Of a stretch of DNA of 64,000 nt, positions 36,032-46,727 are shown in pieces; positions within the stretch are counted from its first letter, which is position 1; each line of letters opens with the position of its first letter. The DNA is taken from assembly GCA_963920575.1 (NCBI GenBank), contig OY986973.1, forward strand, positions 20,875,851-20,939,850, written 5' to 3'. The position numbers were made by a program, and so were the translations under genes. A model generated the notes under the pieces. That model did no database searches, had not been told where the DNA came from, and saw only the letters and a list, made by a program, of their open reading frames with translations. Source of the DNA: Narthecium ossifragum (taxonomy: Eukaryota; Streptophyta; Magnoliopsida; Dioscoreales; Nartheciaceae).

Positions 36032-37377
36032 ACAAGCAGGGGTCTCTACATCCTTGACAGAGAGGCCGTTGATCATGGAGGTGATGGGTGGTGGGAATAG
36101 GCGGATGCCGGAGGCGGTGATGGTGGACCTAAAGGGGAAGGGAGCTTCGACAGGCGAGGGAGACTATGGAGTGGATTGGATCTCCGTCTCTAGCCTCCGG
36201 CGTAGGAAGCGAAAGCTCGGCCATGGCAACGTTGGTGACAAGAAGCAAGGGAGGAAGACGATGGTACATGCATCGGTTACTATGCTAGCGAAGGACAAGA
36301 AATTAATACCCACGTACATACCTGTGAAAAGGCCTACATATCCAGCATCTTAGTCGATGGTGGAGTGCTCTCCGGGATCTACTGAGGTGAAAGGAGGGAG
36401 TAAAAGGGAGATCGGGGTGGATTGCTCTCAAGGACATACTGAGGAGACAGGATGAGGGGAGGAGATCGGGGAAACTTATTTGCAGCTGTCCTCGATCGAT
36501 GATATTCCTATACAAGATGATGTAATAAGGGAGATAGAGGCAGTGGGTCTGATGTGTACTCAAGCTGAGGTGGTGAGGCCTAATAAGGGACTTGGGCTTG
36601 GGCCTAGTATTACATCAACGACTAATATGGTTGGGCTGGTGAATGAGGGGCCTAATATGGGTACTATGGAGGAGGTGAGGCCCAATATGCATGTTAAAGT
36701 TGGGCATGTCATCAATGAGCCCTTCCCAGAGACGTTGGTTAGGGCACACGATGAGTGCAACCAACGTTTGTTGAAAGCCATGAACGTATATGGAGCTTCC
36801 AAGGAGGTTGTTGAGTTGCTCACCAGTTCCCAGGGTCTCCAGAGTGGCCCCTAGGATTTACGCTGCCGGCCAGATCGCCAGAAAACTCACATGAAGGGGA
36901 TGCCATCGTTTCTGATGGAGAGAAAGTTAACCTTGAACATGAGGGAAGGCTTGTTCAACCTCCAAATCGTTTATGAGGCTGTTGTTCTGGAACTGCCAGA
37001 GCTATGGGTTGCGCATGGCTTTACATACTTGTGCAAGACTCTTCAGAGACCGGGACCTACAGTTTATTAGTTTGTTAGATGTTCTGATTGGGAGGATATG
37101 ATGCTGGAGAATTCATATCGATTGAGAAGTGGTTGTCATGGTTCATGTTACCGACGGTTGGTAGGATGGGTGGCATATTGCTTGTTTAGAGAGTGACGTA
37201 TGGTATAGTCTCTTGCGTTGCGGTGGAGGGACAATGTGTACATGTTAAGGTTTGAATCGGTTCAGTAGTTTTTGGTATAAGAAATCTGGTGTACCATCAC
37301 AAGATCTCCCTGGGTTGTTGTAAGTGGCTTTACCCAGCTTCGGCTTATCTCTTTAAAATAAACTACTGATAAATGAA

Positions 37378-37777
37378 TAAAAAAATTTGCAAAGAAAAGG
37401 AAGTGGGGCATAATCGCGTTTCCAAAATTCAGACCAAACTCATGGAGCCATTGCTGCCGTTCCCTTTCTTGTCTCAAGGTTGGGGATGTGAGAGAGAGAG
37501 AGAGAGAGAGAGTTACTAGCTTGGCTCATTGGATTGCTTGATCTCACCGTTCGTTGTTGAGGGTTACAATGATCTCACCATTCGATGTTGAGGGTTCCAA
37601 TGTTTTGTCAGAGGTTAGGGCGTGGGTGGGTGGAATTTTTTAAAATTTTAGGAACGGATACTTATGATTAATTGCTTTCTTTTTTTGTGGAGAATATCTT
37701 GATCTGATTAGGTTTCTATTTTTAAGATTAATTGTTTAATTTGGATTGGTGATCAACATACTTGATGGATCTTGATG
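37378..37777. repeat. Microsatellite and short tandem repeat
   Basis: A (GA)n run of about 12 units spans 37488-37512. A roughly 38-bp unit (ATCTCACC-TTCG-TGTTGAGGGTT) is repeated at about 37541-37600. There is no gene signal. Confidence 0.7.
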
Positions 37778-38087
37778 ATTTGTGCACATGTTGACGTGAC
37801 ATGTGTATTACATATGTCCGAATCGATAGTGAATTACCAATTCTTTCATATAGACCACATGTAGACCACTACCGATGGACTACATCAATGAATTAGTATC
37901 TCACTACGGATTAAATTATTCATCTAGTCTAATTACTGATAGACTCTATCAATCAATCGGTACCTCACTACTAGTACAATTCAATCGGTAGTCCACTACT
38001 GATGGACGAGACGAAAGAATCGTTAGTGGACTACCGATTCGATGACATGTTCATTACATATGCCACATGTCCATATACATAAAACAT
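37778..38087. mobile_element. Fold-back MITE (copy a)
   Basis: Long imperfect inverted arms start TTTGTGCACATG and end CATATACATAAAAC. They contain GACATGTG, TATTACATATG and inner CTACCGAT-type words. Related elements are at 41821, 42083 and 59097. It lies just downstream (3') of defensin-like copy 2. Confidence 0.65.
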
Positions 38088-38234
38088 TATTCATATCATC
38101 CTGCGTGCATGCAACGTACACTAAAAAACGTAAAGAAGTATCCTCCTTCCTCTCAAGAAAGAAAATTAGGCAAATCAAATATTTGCTTATTAATTTATTT
38201 ATAACACAATCTTTTATCTCACGATCTATCATCC

Positions 38235-38823
38235 TCATGGTTGTGAACAAGGAACCTTTAGTATGCACATGCAGCAATCACACGTCTGTAGCAATCTATC
38301 TGTTGTATGAACTTGGCTTCTGACATATTTTGCAACACACATCTCCTTGCATCTGGCGATGATGCAGTGGGGAAAATAATAATAATGGGGCACGTATCTC
38401 CGGCATTCCTTCTCGATTTCACCAGCTCCCCTCATGGAAAGCCATGCATAACAAAATATAGAAGTCCATTATCGACAACACGTGTCAGACGAACCATATG
38501 TACTCAGCTATGGGGAAGATGCAGTTTGAGGCTCCGATGATTTATAATCATTTGAGTATCTAAGATCGGGCATAATATCATCAAAGATAGGGTTATAAGT
38601 TCAACTAACAAGATAAAAACTCTTCAAAATCACAAAAATAATTGATATTTAAGACGGTGATTTTTAGGATGGCCTACCAATTGTTCTATCAATAGTAATA
38701 GGCTCGCACATTCATGACAAATGAATAGAGAAAATTTCAGTAACTTATAACTCGACAGAACATACCAAGAGAGAAATTAAAAAGAATGGTTAAGAGATAT
38801 GCAGCAACAAGTGATTTCTTCAT
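38235..38823 (-). CDS. Defensin-like (DEFL) peptide gene, copy 2, splice acceptor altered
   Basis: Exon 1 (38823-38766) is 58 nt and encodes MKKSLVAAYLLTILFNFSL, a clear signal peptide, followed by a GTATGT donor. The cysteine exon ends at 38235 with the spacing C-x12-C-x4-C-x3-C then, after 18 residues, C-x-C-C-x-C. At the acceptor used in copy 1 (TATGCAG-TG) this copy reads TATGCATGG, so the AG is lost. A downstream AG within GGGGAG-CTGG would restore the frame and skip a few residues before the first cysteine. It could thus be expressed with a shifted acceptor, or be a recent pseudogene. The role would be as in copy 1: a secreted peptide. Confidence 0.6.
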
Positions 38824-38909
38824 GGCTTCCAAAGATTTTGTTGCATAGGCTCACAAGAGCTTCTAATATATAAGGAGTTGAAGTTAGTTCATACCACACT
38901 ATCCTTTTA

Positions 38910-39591
38910 GGGCGCGTTTGGCTACCGCGGTATCCGCGGATACCTCCCGCGGCGTCCCGAAATTTTTTCGGGACGCCGAAATTGGAATCCGCCCTGAGGC
39001 GGATTCCAATTTACGAAATCCGACAAGGATCCGCTGTAACGCCCCGACCCTCCACTGGGCCCCGGCCCCGGGCTCCCGGTCCGACCAGGATCCACCCGAG
39101 AGCCCCACCCGATAACCTTGGAGTTTTCTGGTGGATCACTGCCAACACGGCTTTAAAACGCGTTGTGTCTATTAAGGGCTTACTATATACTTATATCGAA
39201 CCCCAGACCATACCCAGGCGTTGTGAGATTGCTTACCCGGCTACCCGACTCAGCCCCGCCCTCCAGGCGCGGGCATCTTGTCCCATGATAGACCCAGCGG
39301 GCCTCACAATCCACCCCCTTGGAGGCCCAGCGTCCTCGCAGGCACAATTTCCGGCTGGGAACCGGCTCTGATACCATACTGTAACACCCCGGCCATCCAC
39401 TGGGTAACCTTGGAGCGGTCCCGAGATGGGTGACCTACTGGGAAGTTTTCCCAGATTTCTGCGGTGAGCCAAAAGCGGACAATATTGTGTCGGGTGGGGT
39501 CCTCGGGTGGATCCTGGTCGGACCGGGAGCCCGGGGCCGAGGCCCAGTGGAGGGCCGGGGTGTTACATCCGCGCCGGCGCCAAACGCCCCC
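38910..39591. mobile_element. PIF/Harbinger-like MITE split by a TRIM
   Basis: Ends are GGGCGCGTTTGGC and GCCAAACGCCCCC, with TTA on both sides (38907-38909 and 39592-39594). The MITE portion is about 150 bp; the rest is the element at 39035-39567. Body words (GGATTCC, CGGGACGCCG) resemble the MITEs at 25994 and 48185. Confidence 0.75.
39035..39567 (-). mobile_element. TRIM-like retroelement mosaic with 5S-like segment and inverted ends
   Basis: The 533-bp unit is bounded by TGTAACGCCCCG and CGGGGTGTTACA and flanked by the perfect 5-bp duplication TCCGC (39030-39034 and 39568-39572). On the minus strand a tRNA-iMet primer site, TGGTATCAGAGCC, lies at 39364-39376, right after the LTR-like unit 39380-39567. 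At 39425-39446 the plus strand reads GATGGGTGACC-TACTGGGAAGT, one change from the 3' part of plant 5S rRNA; Cassandra-type TRIMs are known to carry 5S sequence in their LTRs. The two ends match each other as an inverted repeat of about 65-80 bp instead of the usual direct LTRs. Confidence 0.7.
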
Positions 39592-39740
39592 TTAGGGTAT
39601 GTTCGGATGCATGGAATGGGGGTGAATCCGTCGGATCTCGGAATCCACCCGGATACCGACATCGTCGTCCGCTCGTCGTTCGCGGTATCCATAGGAGCGG
39701 ATACCGTGGGATTCCGGATCCCGGATTCCGTGTGAAATGC

Positions 39741-41470
39741 TGATAAGACTTGAAAAGTGCACAAATCACCCTTTTAACGAGGTCTTGTTAGTCTCCGAGC
39801 AATGCTATTTTGATAGTCTATGATGTATTTCAGGTATAAGAGCCTTCAATGACGATTAGATCATGTTTGGTGTTAAAATGAACAAATAAAGAACCTGCTA
39901 GGAGCAAAGGAATAAAGATGGATTAGCTTTGAAGATTAAACTGTACTTGTTCAGGAAGAGCCAGATGATGTGCCATATATGGTTGGAAAGCTCTTGAAGT
40001 CTAGTTTCGGGAGAAGTTTACGGTTCGTGATTCCGAGTTTCCTAGAAGAAGCTATAACATTTTTAGTACCGATGGCGCAGTCTGGATGGCAGAACAGTAA
40101 ATACTCAGGAAGTCTGATCGATTCGTCCATAGGAGTGGGATCGATCCGTCTATGCAGAAACCTGACAGAACGCATACTTTTCAGCTGTTCATAGTAGAAT
40201 CGATCCTACTATCGATCCTACCGAGTAGGATCGATCCGACACCCATGGTGGGATCGATCCGACTCGGGCGTAGCCAGAAATTGAAGATTTTGATGTAAAG
40301 GATCGATCCTACACCCCTGGAGGGATCGATCCTACCTTCCCAGTGCAGAAAATCAACGGTTTAGATCTAATCCGAGGATGGAGACACTTAATAGGCATCC
40401 TTTAGGGTTTTTTGGAGGCTCTTCCTTGGCCCTTTGGCTGAGCCTTCTTGGTCCTTTTTCTTCCTTCTTTTACATAAGTTAGGTTAGATCTTTAGAGGAA
40501 GATTCATGGGTGGAGCGTGGCGACAACCTTCATCAACGGATCTCCTTCCTAAAGATGAGTAGCTAAACTTTTACCAAGGGATTCTTATGATTTAACTAGG
40601 TTTTTTATTAGGGATTTTTAAGATTTAGAGCTGGTATACCTTCTTGAATGGTTTGTATGGATTGATCTTAATTTCGTTATGAACTTGGTGTTGATTTCTT
40701 GATGGATGTATGGATTGTCTTGGGTTGCACTTGATTCTAGAGCTTGTGTATGCTAGGGCTTGGATTGGATTCATCCAAATAAGAGGATCATGCTAGTCCC
40801 ATGATATCTCGGATAGAATCTTCTTCGTGATTAGAGATTGTATAGTGCTAGTCCCACTATAGTAGTGCTAGTCCCACTACGTTCCATCCCTAATCCTTCA
40901 TGCATCTTACCTTTGTAGTTTCGACCATCGAGATGCGAAGTCATCTCGATCTTACACCTAAATTCATATCCATGTTATTATTTGCGATGAATTCATCCTA
41001 ATAAGAGGGTTCATTAGCAGTGAACGTAACTAATCATTCGGTCACTGATAATTAGATAATTGTTCTTGCCAACAAGGAATCCTAAACAGAACTTGTTGAG
41101 TGATAGGAAGAACTAGCCATTCACCTATCAACCATTAGGAAAACCATTCAGGTTAGTTAGCTAGTTCTATTCTTAGGAAGAAGACCTGGTAGAATCCTGG
41201 TTATTGATTAAGAATTCCATGGTACCTTTTCTTGTATTTATTAATCATTTAGTATAAACTTAGTTTAATTTCAATTCTGAATCTTTTATCAACTTATTGG
41301 TAGGAATACTTAGATTGAGTTTAGTAGTTTAATTATTTTCCTACGCATTCCCTGTGGATTCGACTCGGACTCACTACTCACTACCCTTAAAGTGGTTAGT
41401 TAGTAGTTTGATAATAAATTTGTAATTTTGAGTAGACTTGTTAAGGAACGACACTTTTCAAGTCCTATCA
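39741..41470 (+). mobile_element. Solo LTR, Athila-type
   Basis: The unit starts TGATAAGACTTGAAAAGTGC and ends TTCAAGTCCTATCA. Its start matches the inverted Athila LTR at 10638, as in the shared GTGCACAAATC word. Flanks are AATGC and TATGC, four of five bases alike. Length is 1730 bp. It carries GATCGATC pairs at a 23-bp pitch. Confidence 0.85.
40116..40331. repeat. Paired GATCGATC modules, 23-bp pitch
   Basis: Pairs start at 40116/40139 (first GATCGATT), 40229/40252 and 40301/40324. All three keep 23 bp, one base more than in the other families. Two further ATCGATCC copies lie near 40199 and 40210. Confidence 0.88.
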
Positions 41471-41820
41471 TATGCGTGCCAAGCAGATTCTAATTTTTGG
41501 ATTACATGCAGTAGATGTATATTGGCGTGCACAAGATATGCTGATGGCATGCACAAGATATGCTCCGTCCTGTTTTTTTTTTCTCTTCTCAAATATGGTA
41601 AAATATTAACAATACCGGAAACTACTGTCTAGAGCTTAGCAAGGAGACTAGGAGGGGGAGAAACAAATCTTAAGATAGACGTGGGGACTAAAACCGAGAT
41701 ACCGGTAAAAAACGGATAGGGCCACGTGTGCCTAAGCTACGTAGAGCGTATGGGTCAAGTCAGGCCACTCAGTTGGAACGTAGTCTTTAAGGTGAATCAT
41801 ATTTCTTAAAGAGCACTCAT

Positions 41821-42053
41821 TTATGCACATGCCGATGTGGCATGTGTATTACACATGTCATGATCAGTAGTCAAAGTATCGATTCTTTCATCTAACTATC
41901 GATGGGATAGATGAAGCTATCGGTAGCTCACTACCGATTCTTTCATCTATCCCATTGGTAGTGGGCTATCGATAGGATAGATGAAAGAATCAGTATTTTG
42001 ACTACTGATCATGGCATTTGTAATACACATGGCACATCGGCTTGTGCACAAAA
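41821..42053. mobile_element. Fold-back MITE (copy b)
   Basis: This is an almost complete hairpin. The left arm ATTTATGCACATGCCGATG...CAGTAGTCAAA is mirrored by TTTGACTACTG...CATCGGCTTGTGCAC at the right. The inner part has inverted CTATCGAT and CTACCGAT words. There is no ORF. Confidence 0.8.
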
Positions 42054-42105
42054 CTTTATCCTTTCAAGATAAAGATTTATGTACATGGCTACGTGGCACA
42101 TGCAC

Positions 42106-44724
42106 TGTGAGGACCCGTACCTCCAACCTGGTCCGACCGCGTTAGGTCGAGGGTCTGGGTTTGTGGTTTGGCTCGGTTGGCCTTAGGATGTGATCGGTTG
42201 ATCGCATCGCTGTTCTTTGACTCCAGTGGCATTTTGGTAAATATGCTCCCTGGTGGTCAGTTTCACACCCGCGTTGCACACATGGCCTTTGATTGATGTA
42301 TGTGTTTGATTAGAATCTTTAGGGCACTTCCGATCGGAAGATCGGAGCTCGATCGGGAGAGATCGAATCGGCCGGCTATGATCGATTCCAGCTTTCTATT
42401 TAAGGTCCTTCCTTCTCTTTCTTTCCTTCTTTTCTTCTCCTGTCGTTCTCTTTCTTCTCTCTCTCTCCTGCGGCTGGGTGCTAGGGCATCGGAGTGTGGA
42501 TTTCGAGGAGCGGCTTCCGGCGAGCGGAGTTGGGGGATGCGTGGAGGAGCTGCCCTATATCTTCAAGTAGGTGTTTCTACCTCGATCTTAGGATCGGGTT
42601 CTCTTAGGATAGGTTTATTGTACTTTCGCTGTAGGAGTACTTGTTAGAATGCTGTGTAACTTGTAGCATGTATGTTGTGGATGATTTCAAGTATTCCTAC
42701 CTCGCGATTTCCGTATTTCATCGGTTAAATCTCGTATTATCGCTGTTTATCGGTTTTCGGCCATTTTAACCTAAATTGGTGATTTAACCGTCAAAAACGT
42801 GATTTCTTTGCACCATTGGATTCCCCATCATCTTTTATGCATGCTTGCAAAATCTCATCTATTTCCAACTAGATTTGATCCTTGAAATCCAAGAAATTGG
42901 ATTTCCGGCACTGTTCTGATGAACTGTGCCTAAGGCTCGACGGTCGATCGGTGCATCGACCGTCAAGCGTTGATGCGCTCTTTCGGGGCCTGACGGTCAA
43001 CCGTCGGATCGACCGTCGCATCGTCCGTCGGGCTATGTCGGGATTTTGGCCTTCCACGGTCGATGGACCGATCGACCGTGGGCTTCCTCTTTGTTTTCAT
43101 CCCGCCTCACGGTCGACCGTCGGATCGACCATCGCATCGTCCGTGAGGCCTTGTCTCATTTTGGGCTCCCCACGGTCGATGGACCGATCGATCGTCGCCC
43201 ATGGGGTTTTCCTCATTTTGGCCTCACGGTCGACCGCGACATCGACCGTAACATCGACCGTGGCCTCACGGTCGACCATCGGATCGACCGTCACATCGAC
43301 CGTGGGCCCTTGAATAGTGTTTTCTGGCGTTTCTTGAATGGCTTTTCAATCGGGATTGATCTTTAAACATGTTGGGAAGTTTATAAGTGGAGCTTATGAG
43401 GTTTTCAAATGATTTCTATCGAGTTTGAGGTTCGATTCGAGTGATTCCCCTTTTTGGGCAAATCTATGATATCTTTTGCTTTTAATACATGTTTGATTGT
43501 CGTTAACTGTTTAATGGATTGCTTAACCATTAGCTAGCTATGAGTGCTGGTTAATGTGGAATTGTGGAACCTTAGCCTGTTGCCGGTGAGTGCCGAGGGC
43601 TATTGTATAAATGTGGCCAGTTACCTGCGGGGTAATTGTGGAACCTTAGTCTGTCAGGTGCAAGAGAGCACTGAAGACTATTGTATATCTGTATTCATGC
43701 TTTGCTCAGATGTTTGTTTGGTTAGCATAGATATTCTGTATTTGAGGCCCTTGCTATGCTTACCCTTTGGCTAGCTGCAGGCTATGCCTGGCCCTGTATG
43801 ATTATTGACATCATGTTGCATGCTTATATCTCTTATATGTGCCTGAACATTGCATGCATCTTGTTTGCATTAGAGGCATTTGAGGTTAGGCGGGCGATGG
43901 GTTGATCGCCGATCCGAGGCTCTCGGGTAGCTCGGATCTAGCCTTAGGGCCGTGGCTGGGTAGTCAGGAATAGGGTGATTGTATAATTGAATCTCATGTC
44001 ATTTGAGGATTTGCGATAGTTGACTCTGATCTATGTTTGAAGTTTAGAGGTCGTGTTGTCTTCCAATGCTAAGTGCTAAGGATGCAATCGATGTGTTCCC
44101 GACGTGGTCCCCAGCCAGTGGCATCCCTGCTAGGTAAGGGTGATCCTGCATGGTATTGTTCCCCTGTTAGTGCTTAGGGTGATCTTGGTAACATGTTCAA
44201 GAGAGAGGTTCATGACAGGAGCCCTTGGGACATCGATGGATTATGGGACCCGTGACATCCGTTAGACTTGAGCTGGGAGACAACACTGTTGTTGTTTTCC
44301 TCCCTTCAGTGTGCCATAGAGTAGAACCCTACTGAGCTTATCGCTCACTCCTACCCGGGCTGTGTTTGCAGGTGCAGGCGCCAATTCTTCTTCAGTAGAG
44401 TCGGCGGGATCAGCTTTTGGTGGCGCGACTACGTCTAGAGGTGCTTGAGGTTGCTAGAGGATAATTTGTTGTACATTTTGATAGCTTGTATATTATAAAC
44501 ATTTCGAGGACTTTTGGGATTAATGTATTATATCTTTTCTTGGAAGATCTTGTATCAGTACAACATGATGTATATTTATGAATTGAATTGTTGTTTCACC
44601 TCTGGAATATAAAATTGTTTAGTTTATCTATAATTCCGCTTTGTATCGCGCCACTTGTAGATGAATAATGTAGGTTTCCCCTCACGCCTCGGCTCAGATG
44701 GGTTTTCTGGGTCGGGGTGTGACA
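42106..44724 (+). mobile_element. Solo LTR, chromovirus-type subfamily A, second copy
   Basis: The 2619-bp LTR has the ends TGTGAGGACC and GGTCGGGGTGTGACA and the perfect flanking duplication TGCAC (42101-42105 and 44725-44729). It is collinear with 902-3541 throughout. TATTTAAG lies at 42397-42404. It carries the TCGACCGT array. Confidence 0.92.
42941..43303. repeat. TCGACCGT palindrome array, second copy
   Basis: The layout matches 1731-2101. A 26-bp dyad with arms CACGGTCGAT and ATCGACCGTG lies at 43055-43080, and 12-bp-period runs follow. The base changes relative to the first array keep the dyad form in most units. Confidence 0.85.
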
Positions 44725-45018
44725 TGCACATGCTTCCAATCGGTAGTGAAATGCTGATGAGTTGATTTAGTCCATCGGTAGGCTAATATTGACGGATTAG
44801 ATCAATTGATGAGTATCTCACTACCGATGCCTATCGATTCGATCATTAGTACATCCAATCGGTAGTGAGATACCGATTAATTGATCTAATCAGCATTGTT
44901 CTATCGATGGACTAAATCAACCCATCGGTATCTCACTACCGATTAGATTAGAGACATGTGTAATATGTCACGTGGTCATATAAACAAATAAGTGATCCTT
45001 TCAACAAAAACAACAAAG

Positions 45019-46466
45019 GAGCTTGTTGCTAAAAAGGGGCCCGGATGTTTGCTTTTTGCAAGACAAGACCCCTCCCCATGTTTTCTTGCAAAACAAGGCC
45101 CCAAACTATACAAATTCCAACCTTGCCCATGCCTTTTCTCACATCCCATGCCATGTCATACCTGTCACATTAAATGCAATGACATATGGTGGTGATGAGT
45201 TGGTTTGACTGGTCGGGATGCTGTTCGTGCCCACGTGACATAATGCCATTCGCCGATAGTACAACACATAATAATACTATAGTACTTGTTTATTTATACA
45301 CGTCTATTTATACGTGTAGTTTTTTATACACGCATGTAATTACACGTTAATTGATTTCTGCGTGTGTTTGTAAATTTTTGTGCCCGTATTTAACAGGTTC
45401 AACTCAGTGCTAAGGTGGACGGCACTATCTTTGACAACATTTTCGGTGGCCCTTGCCTCTTTATCAATGTTCTCTTCATCGATTGCGCCCATCTGCTCCG
45501 CTTTGCCTTCATTTCCAGTGAATGCAATGTTCACGGTCGTGACTACCGCGTCCATGACTTTCTATTCATTCTCAGTCAGCGGGCCATCATGGCGCTTATC
45601 AATAGTTTTCAAAGACGCTTGCTGAATGGCTGCTCAGCCCCTTCATTCTCAGTCAGCGGGCCACCACAGCGCTGCCACGTCCACTTGCCTGGTTGGATTG
45701 ATGGTTGGCCAACCCCTTCCTTAAATTTGTTCTGCTTTGCTAGATTGCCCCACGACTCTTCTCTTCCGCTCTATGATTGTGGGATACAAAAATGATAGGA
45801 GCACGTCCTCTTCAAAGCTCTGGTGGGCGGCTACAGTCTCGTCACATATAGGCGTCTTCATTTTCCTATGTAGCGCTGTAATTTTCTTTTCAGCCACGGC
45901 GAGCTTAGACTTTATTATGGTCAATTCAACCATGAACTTGTTCATTTGGATATTCAAGGCCCGGATCTCCTCCATTCTTTAAAGGTCCAGCTGAGTGAGT
46001 TTTTGCAACTTCGCTTGACCTGTTAAACACGGGCACAAAAAATTACAAATACACACAGAAATCAGTTAATGCATAACTACATGCGAATATAAAAACAAAT
46101 ACGTAGAAATGAGCGACCATAAAGATTAAACAAGCAACTTGAGTTTGTATATAAACAAATAACATATAAATTTTTAACGTGATTAAACATGCGTGTATAG
46201 AAAACTACACGTATAAATATGCACATATAAATAAGCGAGTACCAGACCTTTTATTATGCGTCGTACCATAAACGAATTATATCATGCCAAGTGGGAGCGA
46301 ACAGCCTCACCGACCAGTCAAACCAATTCGCCGCCCTCACATCTCATTGCATTTAATGTGAAAGGTATGACATGGTATTTGTATAGTTTGAGTATTGTTT
46401 TGCAAAACATGGAAGGGCAATTGTTTTGCGAAATGCAAACGATCTAGCATTTTCATCAACAAGCTC
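45019..46466. mobile_element. Mutator-like element with long terminal inverted repeats
   Basis: The left arm (45019-about 45250) and right arm (about 46250-46466) are long diverged inverted repeats. GAGCTTGTTG, ATGTTTTCTTGCAAAACAA, AAACTATACAAAT, CACATTAAATGCAATGA and TTGGTTTGACTGGTCGG on the left have their inverses at the right. Arms of about 200 bp are typical of MULEs. The flanks (AACAACAAA and AACAAACAA) are only loosely alike. The inside carries minus-strand coding-like sequence but no recognised transposase. It ends about 260 bp before the PTST-like start codon. Confidence 0.7.
45340..45975 (-). pseudogene. Coiled-coil ORF remnant inside the Mutator-like element
   Basis: On the minus strand an ORF from 45975 to 45721 (84 residues) starts MEEIRALNIQMNKFMVELT and reads as a coiled coil. 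A second ORF (45555-45340, 71 residues) is acidic, with GNEGKAEQMGAIDEEN. Between them the text GPLTENE occurs twice and stops interrupt. They may be exons of one gene carried by the MULE, either its own accessory gene or captured host sequence. I recognise no family. Confidence 0.4.
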
Positions 46467-46727
46467 AACAAACAAGCTCCATCGCTTTCGCGCGCCTCCT
46501 TTAAACTCACCACCGGTACATATACTCTCTCTACGCAATTCGCATACCACTGTGGTCTCTCCATCCATTCCAAGGATCTGGGGCGGTGACCGGACCTCCT
46601 CCACGGTGGTTCCTGTCCGTATCACTACCAAAAGAAGGTATCACCACCGTCTTAGCTTTGCTCTCCTCCCACGTAGCTTGCCTTCTTCAAGAAGAGTTCC
46701 ACTCCCGCGCTGGAGCAATGCGGGAGG

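Larger units (their letters stand above)
33665..37360 (+). mobile_element. L1-type LINE with internal deletion, carrying nested elements
   Basis: The element is flanked by a perfect 17-bp duplication, AACTACTGATAAATGAA (33648-33664 and 37361-37377). ORF1 remains include a CCHC knuckle, CEGCGRIGHLRTEC, near 34050-34092. Around 36973 begins an ORF2 start with MRLLFWNCQSYG, like the first strand of the L1 endonuclease (WNCRG motif). This breaks off after about 40 codons and is followed directly by 3' untranslated sequence (GGCTTTACCCAGCTTCGGC). Reverse transcriptase is therefore gone. A solo LTR (34186-36031) splits ORF1. Confidence 0.8.
38090..41825 (-). repeat. Duplicated defensin-like locus, unit 2, split by insertions
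   Basis: The region 38090-38905 matches the gene and flank of unit 1, and 41495-41825 matches its upstream flank (ATTACATGCAGTAGATG, CAAATATGGTA, GCCACGTGTG). The intervening 2.6 kb is a PIF-like MITE with a TRIM, more GC-rich sequence, and an Athila-type solo LTR. Confidence 0.7.
42083..44983. mobile_element. Fold-back MITE (copy c), split by solo LTR
   Basis: The left arm, 42083-42105 (GTACATGGCTACGTGGCACATG), and the right part, 44725-44983, belong together. The right arm ends GTAATATGTCACGTGGTCATATAAAC. The 2.6-kb LTR at 42106 entered near the left tip. Confidence 0.7.

Noticed and set aside
39425..39446. Possible 5S rRNA gene
   Set aside because: Only about 22 nt match, inside a TRIM unit. 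The rest of the 120-nt 5S sequence is not present.
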